This document shows, piece by piece, positions 1 through 8,956 of a stretch of DNA of 64,000 nt. The notes under the pieces were generated by a model. The model was given only the letters and a program-made list of their open reading frames with translations. It was not told the origin of the DNA and did no database searches. The number at the start of each line of letters is the position of its first letter. Within the stretch, counting starts at the first letter, position 1. The stretch is taken from contig CAJUEY010000003.1 of assembly GCA_910585825.1 (NCBI GenBank), positions 1 through 64,000 on the forward strand, given 5' to 3'. This stretch comes from an uncultured Lachnospiraceae bacterium. Lineage in GTDB: Bacteria > Bacillota > Clostridia > Lachnospirales > Lachnospiraceae. The position numbers were made by a program, and so were the translations under genes.

Positions 1-69
1 TATACGGATAGTTATCCACATCAAAGACAAAAAACATTTAACAATTACCTATTAATTATTATGTGTTTC

Positions 70-102
70 TAACAAAACGGCTCTTTTGCCATGCTCCGTT
101 TT
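70..102 (-). terminator. possible terminator of the penicillin-binding protein gene
   Basis: A 7-bp inverted repeat (AAAACGG at 74-80 and CCGTTTT at 96-102) is followed on the minus strand by TTTTGTTA. It lies about 80 bp beyond the stop codon of the penicillin-binding protein gene. The stem is short and AT-rich, so the call is weak. The rest of 1-179 holds nothing I can support apart from a single DnaA-box-like 9-mer, listed under rejected items. Confidence 0.3.
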
Positions 103-179
103 ATCCGCCTTTGTTTCATATGTTGATTTTAGTATAAAAAAACCTTTTTTTTCTGTCAATCCATTTCCGGTATTTCTTC

Positions 180-2222
180 TCAGTCTTCCTCTTCCCCGTC
201 TTCTTCTGTTTCCAGAGCATCCCTGCGTATCTTTTCATACTGATCCATTTCTACATAGGGAAGAAATTCTGCAGGCGTCAGACCGTTGTGGCAATGCTCC
301 ATAAATGTATGCCAGATTTCTCCCGGATACGTAGAACCTGACAAACCCGGAAGTTCCGCCGGCATATCATATCCTACCCAGATACTTGCCGTATAATAGC
401 GTGTATATCCTGCAAACCAGCCGTCCTTATTGTCATTTGTCGTTCCTGTTTTGCCCGCGGAAGGCATGCCGGTAACGGCGAGACCTCTTCCAGTTCCCTC
501 AGTAATTGCTGTTGTCAGCATGTCCGTTGCCATACGGGCCGCCGTGGTCTTATAAACCTTCTTTTCTTCCTGCTCCGTTGCAAGAATTTCATTGCCCTCC
601 GCATCGGTAATTCTTATAATGCAGGTGGGAGTCCGATAGTTCCCGTCATTTTCAAGAGCTGCATAAGCGGCTGTCATTTCCACCGGAGACGCTCCGTTTG
701 TCAAGCCTCCCAGAGATGATGTCAGACGTTCGTCTTCCTTTGTGATTTTGGAAAAATTCATTGCTTTTAAATAAGACAATCCCACCGAAGGCGTCAGCTC
801 CTCAAACAACTGCCATGCTACCGTATTTTTGGAACGCGCCAGAGCGTTTCTAAGCGTCATCTCTCCACTGTAGCCGCCGTCTGCGTTGGAAGGTCCCTCT
901 TCAATATACTGATCGGTGACAATGGAATCCGGCGTATAATTGCGTTCCAGCGCCGGGGTATAAACAATCAATGGTTTAATACTGCTTCCCGGCTGTCTGT
1001 AGCTTTGATATGCCCGATTTAAGGTATATCCGTCAAAGTCCTGGCTCCTGCCTCCTACAATCGCCCGGACATATCCTGTTTCATTGTCAATACAGACGCC
1101 CGCTCCCTGCAGCTTAAACACGCCCTCTTCATTTACTTCCGTAAAATCTGCCAGCTTTTCGTCAATCGTCTGCTGCAGCGCTGCCTGCATTTCAAGATCC
1201 ATAGACGTATAAATGCGGTATCCCGCAGTAAAGAGTTTTTTCTGACATTCGGAATAAAGCTGATTGTAAGCCTCATTATATGTGCTCCGCTCCTCTTCGG
1301 TTTCAAATTCCGTCTGAAAAACAAATCCCTGCTGCTCCATTAAAAGCCGCACTGCACAGTAATACGTATAAGTTTCCACGTAATTATTTTTCTCATGCTC
1401 CGGCCGGCTTAGGATAATCTCCTCAGCCTTTGCCATGAGATATGCACTTTCTGTAATTTTTCCGTCTTGATACATATTCTCAAGGATACGGTCCCGCCTG
1501 CCAAGGGTATTTTCCATGTTGGCAAATGGATCGTACAGCGTCGGATTATTGGGAATCCCGCACAAAAATGCAATCTGAGACAAATCCAGATTGTTTACCT
1601 CTGTATTAAAATAGCCAATGCTTGCAGCCTGGATGCCGTAATATCCATTCCCAAAATATATATTATTCAGATAAAATTCCAGAATCTCTGTTTTGCTGTA
1701 TTTTTTTTCCAGCTCTGTAGCAATAAAAATTTCTTCTACTTTACGCTGCCAGGTCTTATCCTGCGTCAGGAAGACAGTCCTCGCCAGCTGCTGGGTAATC
1801 GTACTTCCGCCCTGCGTCACTTCTCCGTTTTCAATAGCCGCCTTTGCAGCGCGGACAATCGCCTTAATATCAATTCCGCTGTGCTGGTAAAATTTCTTAT
1901 CCTCTATACTGACAATCGCCGCGCAGACATCCAGCGGAATTTCGCTGTAGGGTAAATAATAAACGTCTTTTTCTCCTTTTAATGTGGAAATGGTATTTCC
2001 GTCTTTATCATAAACCACGCTGGTCTGCGCTGCGCAAAAGGTATCTGCTGTTGAATTATGCACAAACTGCGCTGCTTCCGATTTCATCTTCTGCACCTGC
2101 ACAGCATATCCGCCATAATAATAATATCCTACTCCGGCAACGACAATCAACATCAATAAAAATTGAAGTTTTACAAAAAACCAAAATACGCGGTATTTTT
2201 TCTTTTTCTTCTTATGTTTCAT
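180..2222 (-). CDS. class A penicillin-binding protein (bifunctional transglycosylase/transpeptidase)
   Basis: Membrane-anchored peptidoglycan polymerase of the PBP1A type. A lysine-rich cytoplasmic start is followed by one transmembrane helix (about residues 10-35). The GT51 glycosyltransferase domain shows EDKKFYQHSG with catalytic Glu near residue 107, GGSTITQQLAR, and an ELEKKYSKTEILEFYLN block. The transpeptidase domain shows SSIK (nucleophile Ser near 413), SKN, and KTGTT (Lys near 591). The C-terminus is acidic. I start at 2222 because AAGGAG lies directly upstream. The frame is open to 2291, but its extra 5' end runs into an inverted-repeat element. At 680 residues it is somewhat short for the family and lacks an extra C-terminal domain. 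It is probably a single-gene unit. Confidence 0.93.
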   Translation of the reverse strand: MKHKKKKKKYRVFWFFVKLQFLLMLIVVAGVGYYYYGGYAVQVQKMKSEAAQFVHNSTADTFCAAQTSVVYDKDGNTISTLKGEKDVYYLPYSEIPLDVCAAIVSIEDKKFYQHSGIDIKAIVRAAKAAIENGEVTQGGSTITQQLARTVFLTQDKTWQRKVEEIFIATELEKKYSKTEILEFYLNNIYFGNGYYGIQAASIGYFNTEVNNLDLSQIAFLCGIPNNPTLYDPFANMENTLGRRDRILENMYQDGKITESAYLMAKAEEIILSRPEHEKNNYVETYTYYCAVRLLMEQQGFVFQTEFETEEERSTYNEAYNQLYSECQKKLFTAGYRIYTSMDLEMQAALQQTIDEKLADFTEVNEEGVFKLQGAGVCIDNETGYVRAIVGGRSQDFDGYTLNRAYQSYRQPGSSIKPLIVYTPALERNYTPDSIVTDQYIEEGPSNADGGYSGEMTLRNALARSKNTVAWQLFEELTPSVGLSYLKAMNFSKITKEDERLTSSLGGLTNGASPVEMTAAYAALENDGNYRTPTCIIRITDAEGNEILATEQEEKKVYKTTAARMATDMLTTAITEGTGRGLAVTGMPSAGKTGTTNDNKDGWFAGYTRYYTASIWVGYDMPAELPGLSGSTYPGEIWHTFMEHCHNGLTPAEFLPYVEMDQYEKIRRDALETEEDGEEED

Positions 2223-2264
2223 ATGTCTCCTTCTTCTCGTTTCTGCTCTCCTGCTCATTTTACA

Positions 2265-2408
2265 GTTACTGTTCGCACCCATGGTGTTCACAGTAACGAA
2301 TCCGACCTATTTAAAGTTGCCTTACGGCAAGAGGCCGGATTCCGGCTCCAGTACTGTACTGGCCTGTGACCGTGCAGCGCAGTGCACGGTCCAAGAGTGA
2401 ACAGTAAC
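2265..2408. repeat. MITE-like element with terminal inverted repeats and nested hairpins
   Basis: Exact 10-bp terminal inverted repeats (GTTACTGTTC at 2265-2274, GAACAGTAAC at 2399-2408) bound a 144-bp segment with no coding potential. ATTTTAC occurs just outside both ends (2257-2263 and 2409-2415) and looks like a 7-bp target-site duplication, with one unassigned base on the left. Inside are four perfect stems: TTGCC/GGCAA (2317-2330), GCCGGA/TCCGGC (2334-2346), CCAGTAC/GTACTGG (2348-2362) and GACCGTGCA/TGCACGGTC (2368-2391). A third copy of the end motif, GTTCACAGTAAC, sits at 2286-2297. I infer a small non-autonomous element between two divergent genes. Confidence 0.6.
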
Positions 2409-2449
2409 ATTTTACACTTTTTGAATCGGAAACTCAAGTCTGTTAATGG

Positions 2450-2478
2450 TTGATAAATCTGAAGAAACATTGTATAAT
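2450..2478 (+). promoter_or_regulatory. sigma-A promoter of the fucosidase gene
   Basis: TTGATA at 2450-2455 and TATAAT at 2473-2478 are separated by 17 bp, close to the vegetative consensus. The predicted transcription start near 2485 gives a leader of about 60 nt before the ATG at 2546. Confidence 0.75.
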
Positions 2479-2545
2479 ATACACAAAAAAAACGTATGAT
2501 TTTACCCAAAATTGGAACATACAACGAAATGGAGGAAAACATTAT

Positions 2546-5500
2546 ATGAGAAAACGAAATCTGGCGACAGCCTGTGCTCTTTCAGCAGCGATGCTGCTGC
2601 AGACTTTTGGCGCTGTGGGTATTCCACTAAAGGCAGCAGAACGAACAGCCATGATCAGTGACGAGCAGCTTTCAGAGACCCCGGTAGAAGAACCCGCTTC
2701 TTACGGACCAACACCGAATGAAGCGCAGAGATACTATCAGACAAAAGGCTCTTTTGCGGCATTTTGTCATTTCAGCGTCAATACATTTAATAATGTAGAG
2801 TGGGGTGAAAATTATGGAACGACACCTCCGGCGGACTTGTTCACACTGAGCAATGATTTTGATGCAGATGGAATTGTCCGCACATTAAAAGACGCCGGTT
2901 TTTCCAGATTAATGATTACTGCAAAACACCATGACGGTTTTTGCATTTGGGCGTCGGAATATACGGATTACGACATCAGCAGTACGAATTATAAAAACGG
3001 AGAAGGGGATATCTTAGAAGAGATTTCAGACGCCTGTACCAAATACAACATGGATATGGGTCTTTATCTCTCTCCATGGGATATTCACGAAGACCACTAC
3101 GGCTGCTACGGCGACTCCAAAGAAGGCGATTATAACGAACTTTACACAAATGAAATCCGTGAAATATGCACGGCGGTAAAAACAGACGAGAATGGCAATC
3201 CTCTTAAGGATGAAGACGGATTGCCCATATACAAATATGGAAATAACAATCCAAACCGCCGGACAGAACGTTTTGTGGAATGGTGGATGGACGGCGCCAC
3301 AGGCTCCGGAAGTTCTTTCCAGACTTATGACTGGGTCAAAATTTTTCAGGCCATTCGTGAGACAAATCCCACCTGCCAGATTTTTGGAACACATAAAGCG
3401 GGGGTCGTAGACGGCGTTAAACTGGGAAGCACAGGAGGCGTCAACTGGATTGGCAATGAAGACGGATATGCCCACGATGAAACATGGTCAAAAGTCATTG
3501 CAGGCGAAAATTATGAAGACATACGTTCAAACGGTTATATCAAAGGGTATCCGGATGGAGATACCTGGAGCGTGCCGGAATGCGATGCAAAGATGCTTGC
3601 GGGCGGCTGGTTCTGGGGACCGTCCAAACAGAACACCCTGCGCTCCATGGAAAATCTCTCTGAAATGTATTATCGCTCAATCGGCCACGGAGCAACGCTT
3701 CTGCTGAACGTATCACCCAACGATCAGGGAACATTAGATGAAAATCAAAAGCAGCGCGTGCTTGATTTCGGCCAGGCGATTCAGGAATCCTTTGCAGATG
3801 ATCTGACGAAAAAACCAGGCGTTACGGCATATGCGACTTCTGTATGGGGAAATGCAAAAGAATATTCACCAATGAATGTTCTGGATGCCATTCCGGAAGG
3901 CTCGCTTTACGACGATACCTATTGGTCTGCGGCCGATGGTGAAACAACCGGCGCTCTGGAAATTCGATTTGAGGAGCCTGTAACATTTAACACAATATCC
4001 ATTGAAGAATACATTCCAAAAGGCCAGAAAATTTCCTCTTTTTCTGTAGAATATGAGAACAAAGGAATCTGGACAGAATATGCTTCCGGCGCAACGATCA
4101 GTTCCAAACGGCTCTGCCGCGGAGCTGTAGTAACTGCTGACGCCATCCGTATCAATATTTTAAACGCACAAAGCACTCCTATGATATCCAATGTAGGCGT
4201 ATACCGCACCACCAAAGAGCTGTCTGTTGATAACGGTGAAATTGCCGAAAAACTTCCAACCAATTTACAGAAAATGGACATCTCCCAGTTTACAACAACT
4301 GTAGCGGAGGGAAAAACAGCCTGGGGAAACGACACGATAACCGAAGGAGATTTTACAACCGGAAAGTGGTCTAATGCGGCCAATGGCGGCGAGGCTTCCT
4401 TTACTTTCACCGGAACGAAAGCCTGGATCTACGGCACAATAGATCCGGGACATGGAACAATGGACGTATATATTGACGGAGAATTGGTCGGAACAGCAGA
4501 TACAAAAGGCGAAACGAGAAAACAGGGGGCGTTAATTTATACCACACCGGATCTTGAATACGGAGAACATACGATTCGTATGGTAATTACAAAAGACGCC
4601 ATTGGATTGGCAGGCGCAAAATATCTGGACGGTTCCGGCGTATTTGAAATAGAACAGGAGACATATACCGTCAAAGAAGGGGAATCCGTCACTGTCAAAA
4701 TTATCCGTACACTTGGAACAAACGGAGAAGTGACAGTACCTTATTTCACTCCTTCCGGCGGTGCAGAGCAAGGCGTGAATTATGTTTATATGGATGACTC
4801 CATCGTATTTCAGGACGGCGAAACTGAAAAAACCCTCACACTTCAGACAACTTACAGTCCAAATATTGCAGACGGCCTCACTTTCTATCTCAGACTGGGT
4901 TCTTCGGAAGGCGTTTCTCTGGGAGCCTGCGATGCAAGTACAATCGTTATTTTAGATAAAGATAAGCTGGAAGCTGCAGAAAACAAGCTGATTACGAAAA
5001 TTGATGATCTGGAAAACGAATTTTCAATCGGAGAAGACATTTATCCGGAAGACATCTGGAATGATTTTAAAGCGGCATACACAGCTGCCCTGAATGCCAT
5101 CCGCACCGAAGAAATTGTAACGGAAAGCGAATTACAGAAACTTCTGCAGGATTTGGAAAAGGCATATGAGGCATGCTTTGATTGGAAGGAGCAGACAAAG
5201 CCGTCTGTACCGAGTATACCGACTGTACTAAACGCTCCAAATGTAACATCTGTTACAAGTTCTATGCAGGGTATCACAATTACATTCAGTCCTTCCGCAA
5301 ACAGCGCATTCTATGAAATATACCGGAAACAGGATAACGGCTCTCCTGTAAAAATAGGCACTGCAGCTACAACCTCATTTGTTGACGAAAAACCTGTGGG
5401 AGGAAAGTCTCTTACCTATACGGTAAAAGCAATTTCCGGCGATACAAGCAAATATTCCTCCAGCAGTCAGGGAGCAGCAAAGACAATTACCCTGCCAAAT

Positions 5501-5770
5501 GCGCCAAAGAAAATTAAAGTAAAAGCATCTTCCGAGGGCATCAAAATCACGATTAAACCAGGCAAGGGAACCAAAAAATACGTCCTTCAAAGAAGTTTAA
5601 AGAAAAATGCCTCATACAAAACAGTGAAAAAACTGTCAGGGAAAAAGACTGTCACGTATCTGGATAAAAAAGTCAAAAAAGGAAAGAAGTATTATTATAG
5701 AGTTGCTGCCGTAAACGGCAAAACCTATAGCCCTGTAAAAATTTCCAAAGCTGTAAAGGCAAAGAAATAA
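2546..5770 (+). CDS. secreted alpha-L-fucosidase (GH29) with F5/8C-like, FIVAR and Fn3-like modules
   Basis: Exported enzyme expected to release L-fucose from host or dietary glycans. The start at 2546 is set by GGAGG at 2531-2535; the upstream in-frame extension is not used. Order: signal peptide (1-30); GH29 barrel (about 45-430) with the AKHHDGF motif (His128, His129), WWMDGA in which Asp249 fits the catalytic nucleophile, and a LLLNVSPNDQG block; a discoidin-like beta domain (about 445-580); a further beta region with a Calx-beta-like stretch (about 600-810); a FIVAR-like three-helix segment (about 815-880); two Fn3-like domains, the last very rich in lysine. No LPXTG motif is present. 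The same type of tail (YLDKK.KKGK..YY) ends the GH-A glycosidase at 9957, suggesting a common way of staying at the cell wall. Its terminator follows directly, so it is monocistronic. Confidence 0.9.
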   Translation: MRKRNLATACALSAAMLLQTFGAVGIPLKAAERTAMISDEQLSETPVEEPASYGPTPNEAQRYYQTKGSFAAFCHFSVNTFNNVEWGENYGTTPPADLFTLSNDFDADGIVRTLKDAGFSRLMITAKHHDGFCIWASEYTDYDISSTNYKNGEGDILEEISDACTKYNMDMGLYLSPWDIHEDHYGCYGDSKEGDYNELYTNEIREICTAVKTDENGNPLKDEDGLPIYKYGNNNPNRRTERFVEWWMDGATGSGSSFQTYDWVKIFQAIRETNPTCQIFGTHKAGVVDGVKLGSTGGVNWIGNEDGYAHDETWSKVIAGENYEDIRSNGYIKGYPDGDTWSVPECDAKMLAGGWFWGPSKQNTLRSMENLSEMYYRSIGHGATLLLNVSPNDQGTLDENQKQRVLDFGQAIQESFADDLTKKPGVTAYATSVWGNAKEYSPMNVLDAIPEGSLYDDTYWSAADGETTGALEIRFEEPVTFNTISIEEYIPKGQKISSFSVEYENKGIWTEYASGATISSKRLCRGAVVTADAIRINILNAQSTPMISNVGVYRTTKELSVDNGEIAEKLPTNLQKMDISQFTTTVAEGKTAWGNDTITEGDFTTGKWSNAANGGEASFTFTGTKAWIYGTIDPGHGTMDVYIDGELVGTADTKGETRKQGALIYTTPDLEYGEHTIRMVITKDAIGLAGAKYLDGSGVFEIEQETYTVKEGESVTVKIIRTLGTNGEVTVPYFTPSGGAEQGVNYVYMDDSIVFQDGETEKTLTLQTTYSPNIADGLTFYLRLGSSEGVSLGACDASTIVILDKDKLEAAENKLITKIDDLENEFSIGEDIYPEDIWNDFKAAYTAALNAIRTEEIVTESELQKLLQDLEKAYEACFDWKEQTKPSVPSIPTVLNAPNVTSVTSSMQGITITFSPSANSAFYEIYRKQDNGSPVKIGTAATTSFVDEKPVGGKSLTYTVKAISGDTSKYSSSSQGAAKTITLPNAPKKIKVKASSEGIKITIKPGKGTKKYVLQRSLKKNASYKTVKKLSGKKTVTYLDKKVKKGKKYYYRVAAVNGKTYSPVKISKAVKAKK

Positions 5771-5779
5771 CTATAAATA

Positions 5780-5810
5780 GGCAGAACCGGTTTTTCCGGT
5801 TCTGCCTTTT
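5780..5810 (+). terminator. rho-independent terminator of the fucosidase gene
   Basis: A perfect 11-bp stem (GGCAGAACCGG at 5780-5790, CCGGTTCTGCC at 5796-5806) with a 5-nt loop is followed by TTTTATTT. It lies between two convergent genes and mainly serves the plus strand. Confidence 0.85.
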
Positions 5811-5815
5811 ATTTC

Positions 5816-6364
5816 CTATTGCTCCATCTGTCTCCCTAAAAATCCGGCTGCCGTAACCGCCAGCTTATGTTCCGTATCCCCCATGAGATGCTGTTCGTTT
5901 TTATCGGAAATTACCACTGCTCCAATGGCATCCCCCTGGCAGATAATCGTCGCTACTGCCTGCGAACACAATTCTCCGGTATCGTCTAATGTAATTTTTA
6001 CAAAACCTTCATCCTCCTTATTTGCCACAAAATCCTCCCTGTTTTCAATGATTCCTTCCATTTGCTCGCTCAAAGGTTTTCCGTCATATTCTTTTTTTCC
6101 GCTGCCCGCTACAGCCACCACATGGTCTCTGTCCGTAATACAGACCAAATTTCCGGTGGTCTGGGACAAACTTTCTGCATATTGTCCGGCAAACTGGCTC
6201 AATTCTCCAATGGGTGAATATTTTTTTAAAATAATTTCTCCCTGTCTGTCGGTAAAAATTTCTAAAGGATCTCCCTCCCGGATGCGCAGCGTCCTGCGGA
6301 TTTCTTTCGGTACTACTACTCTCCCCAAATCGTCTATTCTGCGCACAATTCCTGTTGCTTTCAT
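5816..6364 (-). CDS. spoVT: stage V sporulation protein T (AbrB-type regulator)
   Basis: Transcription factor that tunes late forespore gene expression in endospore formers. At 182 residues it has the usual SpoVT length. The N-terminal swapped-hairpin AbrB domain (1-50) shows MKATGIVRRIDDLGRVVVPKEIRRTLRI, given here only as a landmark for the DNA-binding fold; the rest (about 55-180) matches the SpoVT GAF-like domain. GGAGG lies 8 nt before the ATG. A sigma-G-like promoter (6443-6472) lies about 80 bp upstream, as expected for a forespore gene. The identification rests on the N-terminal domain together with length and C-terminal domain; other AbrB proteins are shorter. Confidence 0.93.
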   Translation of the reverse strand: MKATGIVRRIDDLGRVVVPKEIRRTLRIREGDPLEIFTDRQGEIILKKYSPIGELSQFAGQYAESLSQTTGNLVCITDRDHVVAVAGSGKKEYDGKPLSEQMEGIIENREDFVANKEDEGFVKITLDDTGELCSQAVATIICQGDAIGAVVISDKNEQHLMGDTEHKLAVTAAGFLGRQMEQ

Positions 6365-6442
6365 ATGAACAATTCCTCCATTTACATTTTCTATCGCCTA
6401 TTACGGCGCAATCTTTTTCATGAAATTAACTTCCTGTGATGA

Positions 6443-6472
6443 TAGTATTTGTAAATAAATGAAATTTATTCA
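6443..6472 (-). promoter_or_regulatory. sigma-G-like promoter upstream of spoVT
   Basis: Read on the minus strand, TGAATA (6467-6472) is followed after exactly 17 bp by AATACTA (6443-6449). The Bacillus sigma-G consensus is close to TGAATA-17/18-CATACTA, so 12 of 13 positions agree. B. subtilis spoVT is known to be sigma-G dependent. Confidence 0.65.
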
Positions 6473-6508
6473 AAAGAGTAATTCAAAGTCCAAAAACTGC
6501 AAGAACAC

Positions 6509-6538
6509 TTGACAGAACCACACAAACGAGAGTAAAAT
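6509..6538 (+). promoter_or_regulatory. sigma-A promoter of the DUF1307-type lipoprotein gene
   Basis: TTGACA at 6509-6514, an 18-bp spacer and TAAAAT at 6533-6538 precede the lipoprotein start at 6584 by about 45 bp. Confidence 0.6.
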
Positions 6539-6583
6539 TTATTTTGAACAAAAAATTTTTAAAATGCAAAAGGAGAAAATGAG

Positions 6584-7054
6584 ATGAAAAAAATGAAACG
6601 CGTAATAGTTGGTTTAATGGCACTTGGAATGGCATTTACAATGACAGCCTGCGGCGGTAAAGAACAGACAGTTACATACCGCAACGAAACGGAAACAAGC
6701 GGAATTAAGACAACGGATACCATGACATTTACAGCAAAAGGGGATATCGTTGAAAAACTGACAGAAGTCATAGAATTTGATATCTCTTCCTTTGATGATG
6801 CAACAAAAGAGCAGTTTAATTCCACTTACGAAGAGTTGGTTGCACAATACAACGACATTGAAGGCGTAAACTGCACAATGACAGCCGGAGATGACACCAT
6901 TACATTCAATATTGACGTTGATACGACAGGAGATGCAGTAAATGAACTGACAGAAAAAAATCTTCTTACCATGGAAGGCGGCGGAAGCGGCAAAATTTCC
7001 TTAAAAGCCAGCGCAGCATCTTTAGAAAGCACCGGATACGAAAAAGTAGAATAA
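6584..7054 (+). CDS. small lipoprotein, DUF1307/YehR-like
   Basis: A 156-residue exported lipoprotein. The signal peptide ends in the lipobox MTAC, with Cys near residue 24 as the lipidation site. The mature part is rich in Thr, Asp and Glu and has the alternating beta pattern of YehR/DUF1307 proteins, whose function is unknown. AAGGAG lies 9 nt upstream of the chosen ATG; an overlapping ATG at 6579 runs into a stop at once. The gene has its own promoter and terminator, so it is a single-gene unit. The DUF1307 assignment is from remembered family resemblance (lipobox, length, T-rich start) and is less certain than the lipoprotein call. Confidence 0.8.
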   Translation: MKKMKRVIVGLMALGMAFTMTACGGKEQTVTYRNETETSGIKTTDTMTFTAKGDIVEKLTEVIEFDISSFDDATKEQFNSTYEELVAQYNDIEGVNCTMTAGDDTITFNIDVDTTGDAVNELTEKNLLTMEGGGSGKISLKASAASLESTGYEKVE

Positions 7055-7070
7055 AAATGAATCAATGGAA

Positions 7071-7104
7071 AAAGCTGCAGCTCATTTGTGCTGCAGCTTT
7101 TTTT
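7071..7104 (+). terminator. rho-independent terminator of the lipoprotein gene
   Basis: An 11-bp perfect stem (AAAGCTGCAGC at 7071-7081, GCTGCAGCTTT at 7090-7100) is followed by a run of Ts. Confidence 0.88.
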
Positions 7105-7122
7105 GTTAAATTTTCTAACAGA

Positions 7123-7848
7123 TTAACCGTGAGGCTCATCACTGTCAAAAGTTTCACAGTATCTCGCATAGAAGGACGGCTCTTCCCCTTTTACATAGAG
7201 GTGGGAGACGTCTCCAAATCTGCTGATGCGAAAAGAGGCTATGCCTTCTCTTCTTTCCTCCGTCATTACCGTAGTCACAGAGGACGGCGCCGCACAGAAT
7301 CCGTGCCAGAGCGTCATCGGCGAAATGCCGGTCAAATGGCCAAGCAGCACACACTCCAAAGCAAAGTGGCAGAAAAATGCAAGCGTGTCCCGGTTTGCCT
7401 GTTTCACCCGGTAAATATTGCCTTCTCTTGAATATCCGTTTTCCTCCAAAAGTTTATCAAAGGATTTTGTGACCCAGTTATATTCCTCCGACACGTTTCC
7501 ATCTTTCATCAGGTCTGTTTTTGCCCATAAGTCTTTGTCATAATACTCTTTCGTATACGTCCAGTCCTGGGGAAGAAAATCCCAGCAATTAACCGGATAT
7601 CCTTTATCCGGCCTTACGACTTTTACGGCAAACTCCCGCAGCCATTCACATTCCAGCGCCTGCATCCGCTTTTTTGCAAGAGTGGGGGCGGCGGTGTCCT
7701 TAGCTCTGCCAAGGGGCGAAACATAACACCTGTCAATTTTAACGTCCGCCAGATATTCGGCAAGATATTCCGCCTCCCGAAATCCTTTTTCCGTTAAAGA
7801 ATCTTTTTCGTAATCCGGCTCTCCGTGCCGTATGAACAGTAGTCTCAT
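7123..7848 (-). CDS. histidine phosphatase family protein
   Basis: Phosphoglycerate-mutase-like phosphatase of 241 residues. The N-terminal LLFIRHGEPDY holds the catalytic RHG triplet (His near residue 8), the SPLGRAKDTA segment is the usual second arginine block, and FFCHFALE carries the second histidine. It is predicted to be cytoplasmic. It lies 21 bp downstream of the NahK-like kinase gene and is the last gene of a three-gene operon (nucleotidyltransferase, kinase, phosphatase). That context suggests it acts on a sugar phosphate or nucleotide-linked intermediate, but the substrate cannot be read from the sequence. Confidence 0.85.
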   Translation of the reverse strand: MRLLFIRHGEPDYEKDSLTEKGFREAEYLAEYLADVKIDRCYVSPLGRAKDTAAPTLAKKRMQALECEWLREFAVKVVRPDKGYPVNCWDFLPQDWTYTKEYYDKDLWAKTDLMKDGNVSEEYNWVTKSFDKLLEENGYSREGNIYRVKQANRDTLAFFCHFALECVLLGHLTGISPMTLWHGFCAAPSSVTTVMTEERREGIASFRISRFGDVSHLYVKGEEPSFYARYCETFDSDEPHG

Positions 7849-7869
7849 CTTCCGCCTCCCAAATTATTT

Positions 7870-8943
7870 TTACTGGCACAGCTCACACATCTGCTGCCAT
7901 TTCTTCTCCATATCCGCAACCAGCGCAAACTGTGTCCGGCAGCGGTCCAGATTGTGTTTCTCTCTGGAAATCTTAAAATATACATCGCCTTCCAGATAAT
8001 CCGCCAAAAAGCGCATGCCGCATTCCAACGTCATCATTTTGGCGCCCATCGGCAGCGCCTTCACTTCATTCGGCGTCAGCCTGCCGCCGCAGCCTTCCAA
8101 AAATCCTTTTACATAAATCTCAAACAATTCCAAAGATAAGGATACCTTTGATACGTCCGGCTCATCTTCCGCCGCCGTATTTGCTCCAAAGCGGATTGCA
8201 TCGCCAAAATCATGCGCGGAAAGCCCCGGCATAACCGTATCCAGATCAATAACGCAGATTGCCTGATGTGTCTCAGAGTCAATCATAATATTGTTCAGCT
8301 TTGTATCGTTATGAGTTACGCGCAGCGGAAGTTCTCCTTTTGCCAGCATATCGTGAAGTTCTGACACTTCTTTGCTCCTTGCCCGCACAAATGCAATTTC
8401 TTCCTGCACCTGCGCAGCCCTTCCCTTCACATCCGCCTCTACGGCTTTTTCAAAATCCTGATACCGTTTCGCCGTATTATGGAAATTCGGAATTGTCTCA
8501 TGCAGTGTATCCGCCGGGAAATTTGCAAGCTGTGCCTGGAATTTGCCGAACGCCACAGCGCTCTGATAAAAATCCTCTTTGCTCTCAACGGCGTCAAATG
8601 TCTGAGCGCCCTCAATAAAATCATACACACGCCATTTACTGCCGTCTTCATCTGTATAGTATGGTCTGCCGTCCTTTGTCATAACCACGGTAAGCGTCTC
8701 TCTCTTTGGATCTCCCCCCATACGGCTGATTTCCTCACGCAGATAAGACGTCACATGAATGATATTTTCCATCAGTTCATCCGTATTTTTAAATATTGTC
8801 GTATTGATCCCCTGAAGGATATATTTTTTTCCCTCTGACATCTCTGCCAGATATGTATGGTTGATATGTCCGCTGCCATATGGTTCTATTGATACGACAT
8901 CCTGCTCCACCTGAAACTGTTTGATAAGTTCTTTCTTCTCCAT
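7870..8943 (-). CDS. NahK-like sugar 1-kinase (phosphotransferase/APH family)
   Basis: A 357-residue APH-fold kinase. The catalytic loop reads THNDTKLNNIMID and the metal-binding segment CVIDLDTVMPG. These blocks resemble N-acetylhexosamine 1-kinase (NahK/LnpB), which phosphorylates GlcNAc or GalNAc at C1. The ATG at 8943 is preceded by AAGGAG; the longer open frame to 9009 overlaps the upstream gene and lacks a site. It sits 13 bp after the nucleotidyltransferase gene. Kinase plus nucleotidyltransferase would turn a free hexosamine into a nucleotide sugar. Substrate is inferred; a choline or other small-molecule kinase of the same fold is an alternative. Confidence 0.8.
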   Translation of the reverse strand: MEKKELIKQFQVEQDVVSIEPYGSGHINHTYLAEMSEGKKYILQGINTTIFKNTDELMENIIHVTSYLREEISRMGGDPKRETLTVVMTKDGRPYYTDEDGSKWRVYDFIEGAQTFDAVESKEDFYQSAVAFGKFQAQLANFPADTLHETIPNFHNTAKRYQDFEKAVEADVKGRAAQVQEEIAFVRARSKEVSELHDMLAKGELPLRVTHNDTKLNNIMIDSETHQAICVIDLDTVMPGLSAHDFGDAIRFGANTAAEDEPDVSKVSLSLELFEIYVKGFLEGCGGRLTPNEVKALPMGAKMMTLECGMRFLADYLEGDVYFKISREKHNLDRCRTQFALVADMEKKWQQMCELCQ

Positions 8944-8956
8944 TGTAATCTTCTCC

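Noticed and set aside
12..20. Perfect DnaA-box 9-mer TTATCCACA
   Set aside because: A single exact match is expected by chance about once in a window this long, and no cluster of boxes, AT-rich unwinding region or dnaA/dnaN genes is nearby.
2223..2291. N-terminal extension of the penicillin-binding protein
   Set aside because: The extra codons partly lie in an inverted-repeat element and lack a ribosome site, while AAGGAG directly precedes the downstream ATG at 2222.
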